Part shown: in pieces, positions 14,720 to 23,623 of the stretch
Layout: every line of letters begins with the position of its first letter
Position numbering within the stretch: position 1 is the stretch's first letter
Position numbers and translations under genes: made by a program
The notes under the pieces: generated by a model
The model's database searches: none
The model's input: only the letters and a program-made list of their open reading frames with translations
What the model was told of the DNA's origin: nothing
From: an uncultured Alphaproteobacteria bacterium
Lineage (GTDB): Bacteria; Pseudomonadota; Alphaproteobacteria; RF32; CAG-239
Reading direction: 5' to 3'
NCBI GenBank assembly: GCA_934229625.1
Contig: CAKQDU010000013.1
Coordinates: 1-30,507 of the forward strand
DNA length: 30,507 nt

Positions 14720-15553
14720 ATGTATATTTGGATTTTATTAGCGACAATTATGGTGGCGTTTAGTTTTCTCAACACGTCGCCTCGTGAGGATAAATCCAGC
14801 GTATTTGCCGAAATGAAGGCTTCTACGGTAATCAATCGTTTCAGGGCTGAGCATCTGGCTTTTTTCCGCGGCACGGAATGTCAGATTCTTTATCAGAACA
14901 GAAGCGCGAATTTTGACAGGCCGCGTTTGTGCGAATATGGTTCGAGTGATGAGACAGCTTGCACCGGCGACTATACAACTATGGAAAAAAATCTGCCGGT
15001 CGGTTATGATATTAGTGAAAATGTTACCAGTAATTTTCATGCAATATATTGTTTTGACCGTAAAATAGGTCAAGACGCATCAGCTTCGGTTGTGCAATGC
15101 GGAAACAGCCGTGACCGCTATGCCATATCTTTTGCGCAAATACCGGAACGATGGATATCTAAGACAAAAACAAAAGTCACAATGACTGAAGGCTCTACCA
15201 CAACCGAAGTTGAGGTTGTGGCGCCGTTGCCGTCATTTACAAATTTTTTGGCAAAAGAATTGTCCGGAGTTAAAAACATGGGATGGATGTGGTGTGATAA
15301 TGTGACTTGCCATTTGGTTGGCCGCTCAGCCATTCAGACCGCATATGAAAAGATAAACAAAGGTTCGGTGGCAAAATATGTAAAATTTGTTTTTCCTAAC
15401 GCTCTATTTGCCACAACGTACGAACCTTCGGCAAAATTTAAGGAACAATGTCAGGCTGGCACGCCGTGTTTGTTTGCAATGGACCGTTACCGAACTTCGG
15501 ATGTCAGCCGACATTGTGCAACATTGAAAAAAAATAATAATAACCAAGAATAA
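14720..15553 (+). CDS. Membrane-anchored protein paired with giant pilin (possibly PilM- or minor-pilin-like)
   Basis: 277 residues. It starts with a hydrophobic helix at the very N-terminus (MYIWILLATIMVAFSFLN), then a large extracytoplasmic domain with about ten cysteines (for example DETACTG, AIYCFD, VVQCGN, MWCDNVTCHL). This suggests disulfides in the periplasm or outside the cell. There is no prepilin cleavage site. GAGGTAACG precedes the ATG. The stop is 29 bases before the giant pilin gene, so the pair is very likely one operon. Type IVb pilus loci encode small PilM-type proteins with a similar N-terminal anchor, but I cannot confirm homology. It may assist export or capping of the large partner. 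Confidence 0.65.
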   Translation: MYIWILLATIMVAFSFLNTSPREDKSSVFAEMKASTVINRFRAEHLAFFRGTECQILYQNRSANFDRPRLCEYGSSDETACTGDYTTMEKNLPVGYDISENVTSNFHAIYCFDRKIGQDASASVVQCGNSRDRYAISFAQIPERWISKTKTKVTMTEGSTTTEVEVVAPLPSFTNFLAKELSGVKNMGWMWCDNVTCHLVGRSAIQTAYEKINKGSVAKYVKFVFPNALFATTYEPSAKFKEQCQAGTPCLFAMDRYRTSDVSRHCATLKKNNNNQE

Positions 15554-15582
15554 AATAAGGACTTTTTATAAGGAGAACGCAG

Positions 15583-18500
15583 ATGAAACGCCGTAATAAT
15601 TCAAAATCTATCATGCAGCAAGGCGGCTTGATGATTGAAGCGCTTGCCATGTTGGGTCTAATCGCCGTTGTAACGCCGACAATGTATAAAAAGTCGGCGG
15701 AAAGAACAATGGAAGTTGAAGATATTAACTCGGCCACGACTATTCGTACCATTATGAATGCCGCAAACGATTATGTCGGCGCAAACTATTCGACAATTAT
15801 TTCGGATATGAATAAGGCGGAAGGCGATGCCAATAAATATCGTCCGATTACCAGAGCGCAGATAGAGCCTTATTTGCCGTATGGTTTTAATATGAACAAG
15901 GCATTGTATAACTATGATTTTCCGGAATTGGCTATTGCAAAAAATGACAATAACCTGACAACTTTTGCGCTGTTTCCGGCAAAAGCCGGCGCTGATACGG
16001 GTATCGGACAAGAGCGGACATCTCGTATTGCTTCATTGGTTGGCGCCAGCGGCGGTTATGTGACAGAAAATGGCAAGGCGCGCGGTATCGGCGGTATTTG
16101 GAGACTGGAAGGAGACGCGTTCAACAAAGTATTTCCGACCAGCGGTTCCGGAGCAAACACCTATTCTATTGTAACGGCTTCGGCAGATACTATTAACGCC
16201 GCAACCGGTAATGAAATTGATATGGATAAATATCTGCAACGCGGACGAGATGACCTTAATGACACTTCTACTTTGTGGAAAAACACCATGCGTACGGATT
16301 TGTATATGGGTGTCAATAAATCAGATGATGATGTTTATAAAAATGATGCTCCTAATAAGGTTCAAGACAAACTTTACAGCATTCGTAATATTAAAAGTTT
16401 GATTGTCGGCGCAGAAAAAACCGGACTGGATGAAACCGGCAATGAAGTTGGCGGCTATGGGTTATATATGCAGGGTGAAGGGTCTGCCAATGCTTTTATT
16501 AACGGGACGTTGCAGGCAGCTCAAAGTCGTTTGCATGTTACTACGGATAAGTTGAATTATGGTACTCCAAGAAATACAACTACAGGAGATGTTACAACCA
16601 CAGTATATCCGTTTGAAATTACTACTGAGGGTTATGTAAAAGCTGCTGATGAAAACCTTTATGTCAATAAAGATGCATTACATTATGGTACTCAATATGA
16701 TAAGGCACAAGGAGATTCAACGGTAAAAGCTTATCCGTTTAAGGTCAATAAGGATGGTTCTGTATTTGCGGCAAAAGAGGCATTTCAGGTTAGCGCAGAT
16801 GGGTCTGTTACAAATGACAAAAATGTGTATTTAGCAAATAAGATATCTACTTTAGCTAATAGTTGGAATCAAGTTCGTATTGGTAATATTGGTAGCAATA
16901 ATTATATATTTGCTGCGGAACCGGGAGTTCAAAACGGTGGCGGTTCTAGCGCAGGTCATTTAACACTATTAAATGAAGATATTGTTAATTTGAAAGGTTA
17001 TGCAGGGGGGACACATATAGGAGAACCTGATAATATTGTCTTAATGAATAACGGTCATAAGAAATTGGAAAGCGGTGGTGATGTACCTACATTATCTTAT
17101 AATACATCTCCTACTTTTCCTGTGAGAGTTGGCGCTAATGCCAAGTTTGAGGGGTTGGTTGCCGCAGGTCAGCTGGACACTCAAAAAATCCGCACGGCTT
17201 CTTTGGCTGTCGGCTCTGAGCATATTGACGATGCTAATAAATGGATGACGGTGGATAAAAATGGAGTAATTATCAGAAATCCTAAAGATATGGGAGAAGC
17301 TACTGGCAGCGGTACTCAGGCAGTATTTAATAAAGACAATATCTTTTTAAGAATGGATGATGAGGACCAAGGATTTACGTCTGATACCGCACACCCTATG
17401 CAATTAAATTTACGTCGTGAACATAGCGGTAAAACATTTGTGACAGAACTATATGGTTTCAATACAGATATTCGCGGCAGAGACCAAATGAATGTTTCCG
17501 GCGGTGGTGTGATATTGCAGGCTACAAACAATATGCCAACGTATTGGGATGACCCTGATAATGATAATCAAATGTTGAAAGATACAGTTGATAAAAATAC
17601 ACTCATGCTGCGCAATGATGATATACAGGCAAAAATGACCGGTAAAAATTTGACAGTTAGTTCAAGAGCAGATGCTGTTGATTATATGAATGTTGGCGAT
17701 ATGAATACTAATGCCGGTGTTAATGTTATTGCTGTAACCCCGAAAAAGGGAAATGATAATAAGCTAAATATAGGTGATTCTTATAAAAAAGTATTGACTG
17801 TAGATGTTGGCGCAACTTCAGCAAATAACAACAAAAGTCAAGTCGATGATGGAGGCGTCTATATCCGTAAAGGGTATTTAGAGGTTAAAGGTAAAAATAT
17901 TGCTAAAGGAGAAACTAAACCTGACGCTTTTGGTGGAAATGGAGTTATCGTGGCATCTCGTTTTGTTGCAAATAATTCGCCGGATGTTAGTACAAATGGA
18001 GGTGGAGATGCAATTACGGAATTTGTAACAACAAGTGATTATGACTCAGGATCAGCAAGATATAATACATATATGGTTAATCCGGCCTATACCTCGGTTA
18101 TGCATGATATTAAGCTTGTAACTCGCGGCGGCGCACGTTTGAGCGATGTGTTGCCGGACTTTATCAATAAAGGTATTTATGTTGTTAATAATACTGTTTT
18201 GGAGAATGTTGCAATAAATACAAATACCCAAAATTATAAAACTATATCTGAAGCGTTACAAGCAAAAAATAAAGATACAACAGCAAATCTGGGGGCGGCA
18301 GATGCTTGGGCTTCACCATATTTAGGAGCAGTTCCGGCACCGCAATGTCCTCCGGGATACGGCCGTGTGATTACCCTAAATCCGTCCGCATTCCAAATGG
18401 CGCAAGCAGGTTCATTGCACTCTGACGGCAGGTCTACTTCCGGCGGCACATATTATGTGGCTCCTTATGCGCCAAGTACGGAACAAGCACAGCCTAGCGG

Positions 18501-19056
18501 AGAACCAACATACGAAATTGTGAATGTGGAAGGGAGTATTTCCGGTGTAAATGGAGCTAGTTTTGTTAACGGAAAAACACAAAAATATGTATTGGCTTCA
18601 AAATTAAATACGGGAACAAATTCAAATAATTCTTCACAACCAGCAATGCCATTGGTCTTCCAGCAGAGCACTTGGCTGAAATCTATGGTTAAACCAATTT
18701 CTTCTGGAAGCTATGTTCAAGGTTGGGTTGCCATAATGGGATTCTTGTATCCATCGGCGCAATACAGCGCATTTACTGGTAATATAGCTAATGCGGAAAA
18801 AGCAGATGAAAATGTTTATTGGAATCTATTTCCGGTTGCCCGCGGTACACTTGAAGGTTATGCTACTGTTTATTGCTACTTTGATAGAACTAATACAGTA
18901 ACACATGATTTTAGGGCTGATTATGGTAAGTATATTGATAATTATACCTATATGCAGACAATGACAGGGGTACCTACAGATTATAAAAAGGTTAGTAGTG
19001 ATACATATAAAAGTCGTCTTAATGACCCGAATATGCAGTACAATGAAGTATGGTAA
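15583..19056 (+). CDS. Giant type IV pilin-adhesin (PilV-like), 1157 aa
   Basis: The N-terminus QQGGLMIEALAMLGLIAVVT fits a class III prepilin signal: cleavage between the two glycines gives Glu at +5, followed by one hydrophobic helix. The pilin-like stalk continues (INSATTIRTIMNAANDYVG). A long Asn/Gly/Thr-rich region (about 300-860) reads like beta-rich tail-fibre or adhesin repeats. Two tandem units of about 42 residues are visible near 315-400 (LNYGT...YPFEITTEGYVKAA and LHYGT...YPFKVNKDGSVFAA). The C-terminal domain has APQCPPGYGRVITLNPSAFQ and then QGWVAIMGFLYPSAQY and GYATVYCYFDR. This recalls PilV tip adhesins of IncI-type thin pili, but is about twice their length. AAGGAG precedes the ATG. 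By eye the middle is richer in A+T than both ends. Confidence 0.75.
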   Translation: MKRRNNSKSIMQQGGLMIEALAMLGLIAVVTPTMYKKSAERTMEVEDINSATTIRTIMNAANDYVGANYSTIISDMNKAEGDANKYRPITRAQIEPYLPYGFNMNKALYNYDFPELAIAKNDNNLTTFALFPAKAGADTGIGQERTSRIASLVGASGGYVTENGKARGIGGIWRLEGDAFNKVFPTSGSGANTYSIVTASADTINAATGNEIDMDKYLQRGRDDLNDTSTLWKNTMRTDLYMGVNKSDDDVYKNDAPNKVQDKLYSIRNIKSLIVGAEKTGLDETGNEVGGYGLYMQGEGSANAFINGTLQAAQSRLHVTTDKLNYGTPRNTTTGDVTTTVYPFEITTEGYVKAADENLYVNKDALHYGTQYDKAQGDSTVKAYPFKVNKDGSVFAAKEAFQVSADGSVTNDKNVYLANKISTLANSWNQVRIGNIGSNNYIFAAEPGVQNGGGSSAGHLTLLNEDIVNLKGYAGGTHIGEPDNIVLMNNGHKKLESGGDVPTLSYNTSPTFPVRVGANAKFEGLVAAGQLDTQKIRTASLAVGSEHIDDANKWMTVDKNGVIIRNPKDMGEATGSGTQAVFNKDNIFLRMDDEDQGFTSDTAHPMQLNLRREHSGKTFVTELYGFNTDIRGRDQMNVSGGGVILQATNNMPTYWDDPDNDNQMLKDTVDKNTLMLRNDDIQAKMTGKNLTVSSRADAVDYMNVGDMNTNAGVNVIAVTPKKGNDNKLNIGDSYKKVLTVDVGATSANNNKSQVDDGGVYIRKGYLEVKGKNIAKGETKPDAFGGNGVIVASRFVANNSPDVSTNGGGDAITEFVTTSDYDSGSARYNTYMVNPAYTSVMHDIKLVTRGGARLSDVLPDFINKGIYVVNNTVLENVAINTNTQNYKTISEALQAKNKDTTANLGAADAWASPYLGAVPAPQCPPGYGRVITLNPSAFQMAQAGSLHSDGRSTSGGTYYVAPYAPSTEQAQPSGEPTYEIVNVEGSISGVNGASFVNGKTQKYVLASKLNTGTNSNNSSQPAMPLVFQQSTWLKSMVKPISSGSYVQGWVAIMGFLYPSAQYSAFTGNIANAEKADENVYWNLFPVARGTLEGYATVYCYFDRTNTVTHDFRADYGKYIDNYTYMQTMTGVPTDYKKVSSDTYKSRLNDPNMQYNEVW

Positions 19057-19078
19057 AAACATACGCATTAGGAGAATA

Positions 19079-19127
19079 CTGAGTATTTAAAACCTCATAA
19101 ATACATACAACTTTCTAAAATACTCAG
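19079..19127 (+). other. Hairpin downstream of giant pilin
   Basis: A perfect 10-bp inverted repeat, CTGAGTATTT (19079-19088) with AAATACTCAG (19118-19127), encloses 29 AT-rich bases. It starts 23 bases after the giant pilin stop. It lacks a T-run, so it is not a terminator by itself. It could protect the mRNA 3' end or be a recombination site. Confidence 0.4.
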
Positions 19128-19137
19128 GTAAAAGGAG

Positions 19138-19170
19138 CCTCGCGGAAATATATTTCCGCGAGGTTTCTTT
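19138..19170 (+). terminator. Rho-independent terminator of the giant pilin operon
   Basis: CCTCGCGGAAATA pairs perfectly with TATTTCCGCGAGG (19138-19163), followed by TTTCTTTT. It ends the 14720-19056 transcription unit. Confidence 0.85.
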
Positions 19171-19182
19171 TAAGTCTAAAAT

Positions 19183-19220
19183 AAAAGACACGGAACTAAT
19201 TGTGTTGTTCCGTGTCTTTT
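19183..19220. terminator. Rho-independent terminator of adhE (bidirectional)
   Basis: AAAAGACACGGAAC pairs with GTTCCGTGTCTTTT, with a 10-base loop. Minus-strand T-rich end after the adhE stop; it also faces the pilin operon. Confidence 0.85.
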
Positions 19221-19236
19221 AGGTGTTTGGCAACAA

Positions 19237-21843
19237 TTATAGTTTGAAATCAATCACACCGTCATAAGCATAACGATACATCTGCTCAATTTCCTTAAAC
19301 AGCGGATAACGCGGATTAGAAACCGTGCATTGGTCGTCAAACGCCAATTCCGGCAGAGTTTTCATGGCTTCTTCCCAATCTTCCTCTTTAATACCCCATT
19401 CGCGGATAGAAGCCGGAATATTGAGTTTGCGTTTCATTTCTTCCAAGGCCTTAATCAAATTTTCAACAGCCTCGTCATCGGTTTTGCCTTTTAGGCCAAT
19501 ACCGCGGGCAAACGCCGCATACGCCGCTTTAGTATTCGGAAAACGATATTGCGGGAATGTTGCCTGTTTGGTCGGACAATCGTTGGAATTGAAACGAATC
19601 ACCTGACAAATCAGCAAAGCGTTGGCAAAACCATGCGGAATATGGAAAGCCGCACCCAATTTATGCGCCATTGAGTGGCAAACACCCAAAAAGGCGTTGG
19701 CAAACGCCATACCGGCAATAGTTGCCGCGTGATGCACTTTTTCACGAGCTTCCGCATCGCCGGTTTCATAAGATTTAATCAAGTTTTCATAAATCAAGCG
19801 ACCGGATTCGATTGACAAGCCGCGAGTGTAGTCTGTCGCCATGCTGGAAACATAGGATTCCAATGCGTGTGTCATAACGTCAATACCGGAAGCTGCGCAC
19901 AAACCTTTAGGCATTGTCAACACCAAATCCGTATCCACAATCGCCATAGTCGGAGTCAAAGCATAGTCGGCAATTGCATATTTTACGCCGGTAGCGTCAT
20001 CGGTAATAATAGAGAACGGCGTAACTTCCGAACCTGTACCCGAAGTTGTCGGCACAGCCACCATTTCTGCTTTTTGCCCCATTGGCGGAAATTCAAAAAT
20101 ACGTTTGCGGATATCCATAAAGCGGCGTGCCAAATCTTCAAATTTAAGTTCCGGATGCTCGTACATAATCCACAAAATTTTTGTCGCGTCAATCGGAGAA
20201 CCGCCGCCCAGCGCGATAAACACATCCGGTTCAAAGCTGTTTACCATATCGCGGGCTTTGTTAATGGTCGACAAATCCGGGTCCGGCTTAACATCGCTGA
20301 ATATTTTATATTGAATGCCAAGCGGCTCCAAAATATCAGTCAGTTTTTTGGTATAACCCAAATCAAACAAAGGTTTATCGGTCACGATAAAGGCTTTTTT
20401 GCGGCCTTTTAATTCTTTGAGCGCAAAAGACAAACAACCCGGTTTGAAATAAACTTTCGGAGGAACTCTGAACCAGAGCATATTTTCTTCACGTTTAGCC
20501 ACATTTTTAATATTCATCAGATGTTTTACTCCCACGTTTTCACTAACCGCATTGCCGCCCCAAGAGCCGCAGCCCAAAGTCAAAGACGGGTCTAGTCTAA
20601 AGTTATAAATATCGCCGATAGCACCTTGCGCCGACGGGCAGTTAATCATCACGCGGCCGGTTGGCATAACATCGCCGTAGCGTTTAATTCTGTCATCGTT
20701 GCGCACGTTTGTATACAAAACCGAAGTGTGTCCGCAGCCGGCAAATTCTACCAAAGATTTAGCTTTTGACATGGCGTCTTCAAAATCTTTGGCCTTATAC
20801 ATTGCCAAAACCGGTGAAAGTTTTTCATAAGAAAACGGCTCTTCTGTCCCGATTTTAGAAACTTCACCGATAATAACTTTGGTGTTTTCCGGAACTTTTA
20901 CGCCGGCCATAGCCGCAATTTTAGCCGCCGGCTGTCCAACGATGTCGGCATTGATTCTGCCGTCTTTCAAAATTGTTGCCGCCACTTTTTCACGCTCTTT
21001 AGCGCTCAAAATATAAGCGCTGCGTTTTACAAATTCTTCTTTAACTTCATTATAAACGGCATCGCAAACCACAACAGATTGCTCAGAGGCGCAAATCATG
21101 CCGTTATCAAAAGTTTTAGACATCAAAACCGAGCTAACTGCCATTTGAATGTCGGCAGATTCGTCAATAACGGCCGGAGTGTTTCCCGGACCAACGCCCA
21201 AAGCCGGAGTTCCGGAAGAATATGCGGATTTCACCATTCCCGGACCGCCTGTAGCCAAAATCAAATCTGCCTGCTGCATAAGATATTGAGTGCGCGGCAA
21301 ACTTGGTTCATCAATCCATGCAATAATATCTTTCGGCGCGCCGGCTTTTACAGCTTCTTCCAAAATCATTTTTGCGGTTTCAATCGTGCATTTTTTAGCG
21401 CGCGGGTGCGGTGAAAAAATTATACCGTTACGAGTTTTGAGGGCTATCAAGGATTTGAAAATCACAGTAGAAGTCGGGTTTGTTGTCGGAATAACGCCGG
21501 CAATAACTCCGATTGGTTCGGCAAATTTAATCAGACCGTTTTCTTTGTCTTCTTCAATAATGCCGCAGGTTTTAGTGTCTTTATATTTGTTATAAATATA
21601 TTCCGAAGCAAAGTGATTTTTAATTACCTTATCTTCGGCCACGCCCATACCTGTTTCTTCCACAGCCATTTTAGCAAGCGGAATACGCATTGAGCTGGCT
21701 TTTAATGCCACGCGGCGAAAAATTTCGTCAACTTGTTCTTGTGTAAAAGTTGCAAATTCCTTTTGAGCGGCGCTGACTTTTTTTATCAATCCGCCAATAT
21801 ATTCTTGTTCTTTTTGTTCATCAACATTCAAAATTTTATCCAT
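19237..21843 (-). CDS. adhE: Bifunctional acetaldehyde-CoA/alcohol dehydrogenase AdhE
   Basis: Converts acetyl-CoA to acetaldehyde and then to ethanol, reoxidising two NADH, a key fermentation step. 868 residues, full length for the family. Residues 1 to about 440 are the aldehyde dehydrogenase domain with catalytic Cys251 in NGMICASEQSVVV and the GPGNTPAVID motif. Residues from about 455 form the iron-dependent alcohol dehydrogenase domain, with GGGSPIDATKI for NADH binding, and metal-ligand segments DVMTHALESYVSS and HSMAHKLGAAFHIPHG. AGGAGGACATT precedes ATG 21843. It is monocistronic. It points to anaerobic or microaerobic growth. Confidence 0.97.
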   Translation of the reverse strand: MDKILNVDEQKEQEYIGGLIKKVSAAQKEFATFTQEQVDEIFRRVALKASSMRIPLAKMAVEETGMGVAEDKVIKNHFASEYIYNKYKDTKTCGIIEEDKENGLIKFAEPIGVIAGVIPTTNPTSTVIFKSLIALKTRNGIIFSPHPRAKKCTIETAKMILEEAVKAGAPKDIIAWIDEPSLPRTQYLMQQADLILATGGPGMVKSAYSSGTPALGVGPGNTPAVIDESADIQMAVSSVLMSKTFDNGMICASEQSVVVCDAVYNEVKEEFVKRSAYILSAKEREKVAATILKDGRINADIVGQPAAKIAAMAGVKVPENTKVIIGEVSKIGTEEPFSYEKLSPVLAMYKAKDFEDAMSKAKSLVEFAGCGHTSVLYTNVRNDDRIKRYGDVMPTGRVMINCPSAQGAIGDIYNFRLDPSLTLGCGSWGGNAVSENVGVKHLMNIKNVAKREENMLWFRVPPKVYFKPGCLSFALKELKGRKKAFIVTDKPLFDLGYTKKLTDILEPLGIQYKIFSDVKPDPDLSTINKARDMVNSFEPDVFIALGGGSPIDATKILWIMYEHPELKFEDLARRFMDIRKRIFEFPPMGQKAEMVAVPTTSGTGSEVTPFSIITDDATGVKYAIADYALTPTMAIVDTDLVLTMPKGLCAASGIDVMTHALESYVSSMATDYTRGLSIESGRLIYENLIKSYETGDAEAREKVHHAATIAGMAFANAFLGVCHSMAHKLGAAFHIPHGFANALLICQVIRFNSNDCPTKQATFPQYRFPNTKAAYAAFARGIGLKGKTDDEAVENLIKALEEMKRKLNIPASIREWGIKEEDWEEAMKTLPELAFDDQCTVSNPRYPLFKEIEQMYRYAYDGVIDFKL

Positions 21844-21949
21844 AATGTCCTCCTGTTAATTCGCTCTTATTGTAGTGGATAAATCATAAAAAAGAAGTAA
21901 ATTTTAGCTTTCCGCGCTTCACATTTTATTACCAAATATAACTGTTATG

Positions 21950-21979
21950 TTGAAAAATGTTGTTTTAATTATATATTAT
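21950..21979 (+). promoter_or_regulatory. Sigma70-like promoter of the BOF-family gene
   Basis: TTGAAA (21950-21955), 18 bp, TATTAT (21974-21979), 32 bases before ATG 22011, which has a GAGAGGAGA ribosome binding site. Confidence 0.5.
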
Positions 21980-22010
21980 ATGCGTAAAGTTTTATGAGAG
22001 GAGATAAAAT

Positions 22011-22400
22011 ATGAAACATACATTTTTAAACCTAATGGCAATTTGCGGATTGGCTTTGCTGAGCAGCAATGCAATGGCGGCAAATACTGCAAAAACCACA
22101 ACCAAACCGGTTAGCAAAATTTCTGATGTCAAAGCTATGCCAGATGACACCGAAGTTGTGATTCAAGGCGTGATTGTACAAAGTTTGGGTGATGAGAATT
22201 ATCTGGTCAAAGATGACAGCGGCACAGTAAATATTGAAATTGACGAAGATTTGGTGCAGGGAAACACCATCACTCCGGAAGCCGAAGTTTTGATTACCGC
22301 CACCGTGGACCAAGATGACAATGTCACATCTTTAGAAGCTGAAGAAGTGCAGTTTGTGCCAGCAAATACTCCGACCGCCGTCAATAAATCAGCAAATTAG
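22011..22400 (+). CDS. Periplasmic BOF/YgiW-like OB-fold protein
   Basis: 129 residues. A signal peptide (MKHTFLNLMAICGLALLSSN, cleavage after AMA near residue 23) is followed by one OB-fold domain. The family pattern is seen in KISDVKAMPDDTEVVIQGVI, then ENYLVKDDSGTVNIEID and a final LEAEEVQFV. Relatives such as YgiW/VisP and YdeI are periplasmic stress-tolerance proteins that bind small ligands or peptidoglycan. The exact role here is unknown. It is a single gene with its own promoter and a shared terminator. Confidence 0.82.
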   Translation: MKHTFLNLMAICGLALLSSNAMAANTAKTTTKPVSKISDVKAMPDDTEVVIQGVIVQSLGDENYLVKDDSGTVNIEIDEDLVQGNTITPEAEVLITATVDQDDNVTSLEAEEVQFVPANTPTAVNKSAN

Positions 22401-22430
22401 TGCTGGATATAAATTTTTTCCATAATTTGC

Positions 22431-22456
22431 AAAATCGCCATTATCGGCGATTTTGT
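22431..22456. terminator. Bidirectional terminator between convergent genes
   Basis: AAAATCGCC (22431-22439) pairs with GGCGATTTT (22446-22454), with a 6-base loop. It separates the BOF gene from the minus-strand gene 22459-22887. Confidence 0.8.
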
Positions 22457-22458
22457 TG

Positions 22459-22887
22459 TTAAGAAAGATTAAACTGCTTGGCAAACAGGTGTTTATCCTG
22501 TCCGTTGATGAGCTGAATTTTGTCATTTTGCAAAATATGCGGCAGCTCAATTGAAACAAAAGTGCTGCGCGGGTCGGCATTTTTCACAAAAGCTGTCACA
22601 TTTCCGGATGCCGCAGCAATAAAGCGAGCCGAGGCCAACGCCCAAACTTTTAAGATTTCCGTATCCGGACAGCCGCTGCCGGTTTCAAGTCCCAAAGCAA
22701 TCAATTTTTTGCCGCAGTCAGTATTGTCTAGGGTTTGGCATTCTGGGTGGTTTTGTAAATACGCCAGAGCCATATCCTTGTTTTCACGTGTTGGCAAATA
22801 GCTGATGCTGTAGAGTACAACGCTGTCCGGCGGAGTTGAAACATCTTCATTTTCGGCAATTTCATAAGCTTTAGCAAGTTTTTCCAT
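22459..22887 (-). CDS. Hypothetical protein, 142 aa
   Basis: I do not recognise this protein. It is soluble, without a signal peptide, and begins with a helical, acidic segment (MEKLAKAYEIAENEDVSTPP). Four cysteines occur in the middle (HPECQTLDNTDCGKK, GSGCPD). It lies 10 bases after the DUF4167 stop on the same strand, so it is probably the last gene of a prmC-DUF4167 operon. The two ORFs on the opposite strand here are shadows. Confidence 0.6.
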   Translation of the reverse strand: MEKLAKAYEIAENEDVSTPPDSVVLYSISYLPTRENKDMALAYLQNHPECQTLDNTDCGKKLIALGLETGSGCPDTEILKVWALASARFIAAASGNVTAFVKNADPRSTFVSIELPHILQNDKIQLINGQDKHLFAKQFNLS

Positions 22888-22897
22888 TTTATTTATA

Positions 22898-23527
22898 TCA
22901 ATCCTCTGCGGTTTCGGTTTGTTGTTTAGCAGTACGGCGGCGATTTAAAACTCTGCGGCGAGTTTTTTCTGCCGAGGCGTCTTCGTTAGAAGCATTTTCT
23001 TTTGTCGGCTCGGAAAATGTTTCTGTTTTTTCTTCGGTTTCTGCTTTTTCTTTAGACGCAATATCAATTACCGTGAAACTACGGCGTTTTTTTGTTTTTT
23101 CAGCAGGTGCCGTAATTTTTTCTGCCGGAGATGCTGTGTCAGCAGGCGGAACAGCTGCTTGAGTTTCTACTAAATTTGTGTTTTCCGGAGTCTCGTTTTC
23201 TTTTTGTTCTTCATTTTTATTTTCAGCAGTATCGTTGTTTTCTGCAGATTGTTGCTCAGGAGTGCTGCTGTCGCGATTCTGATTCTTTCGTTCATTTATG
23301 TCTGTCACAATTTTGCGATAATGCTCTGCGTATTGGCGAAAAACTTCCATTTGCACATAGTCGCCATTGTTATGCGCCTCTTTTGCTAATTCATTGTATT
23401 TTTTTATTAAATCGAGAGCTGTGCCGCTTAATTTGCCGGCAGAACTAACGCTGTCAAATTTATAGTTCAAAGAATAAATTGTGTTTCCGTTTCCGCGGAA
23501 TTTGTTATTGTTGTTTAATTTTTTCAT
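22898..23527 (-). CDS. DUF4167 domain protein
   Basis: About 209 residues from ATG 23527 (MKKLNNNNKFRGNGNTIYSL). I prefer this to the longer frame from 23602 because family members start with a basic, Asn-rich segment. The N-terminal domain (about 1-80) matches DUF4167: an Asn-rich start, then a fragment like YKFDSVSSAGKLSGTA, LIKKYNELAKEAHNNGD and MEVFRQYAEHYRKI. The rest is a low-complexity Glu/Thr/Ala/Lys tail ending in RRRVLNRRRTAKQQ, which could bind RNA or DNA. In many Alphaproteobacteria this gene follows prmC, as here. Function unknown. Confidence 0.85.
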   Translation of the reverse strand: MKKLNNNNKFRGNGNTIYSLNYKFDSVSSAGKLSGTALDLIKKYNELAKEAHNNGDYVQMEVFRQYAEHYRKIVTDINERKNQNRDSSTPEQQSAENNDTAENKNEEQKENETPENTNLVETQAAVPPADTASPAEKITAPAEKTKKRRSFTVIDIASKEKAETEEKTETFSEPTKENASNEDASAEKTRRRVLNRRRTAKQQTETAED

Positions 23528-23623
23528 ATAAAAACCATTCAAAAAAATACCCACAGGTAATATTATTAAAACATTTATGAGCGAACTGAAAATGCCCTTC
23601 AATTTTTTGATATAGACATTTTT

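Noticed and set aside
15583..19056. Diversity-generating retroelement or shufflon acting on the giant pilin
   Set aside because: No reverse transcriptase, template repeat, recombinase or repeated inverted crossover sites were seen in the window. The mosaic base composition alone is not enough.
23528..23602. N-terminal extension of the DUF4167 protein
   Set aside because: It adds a hydrophobic segment not found in the family; the Asn-rich start at 23527 fits better.
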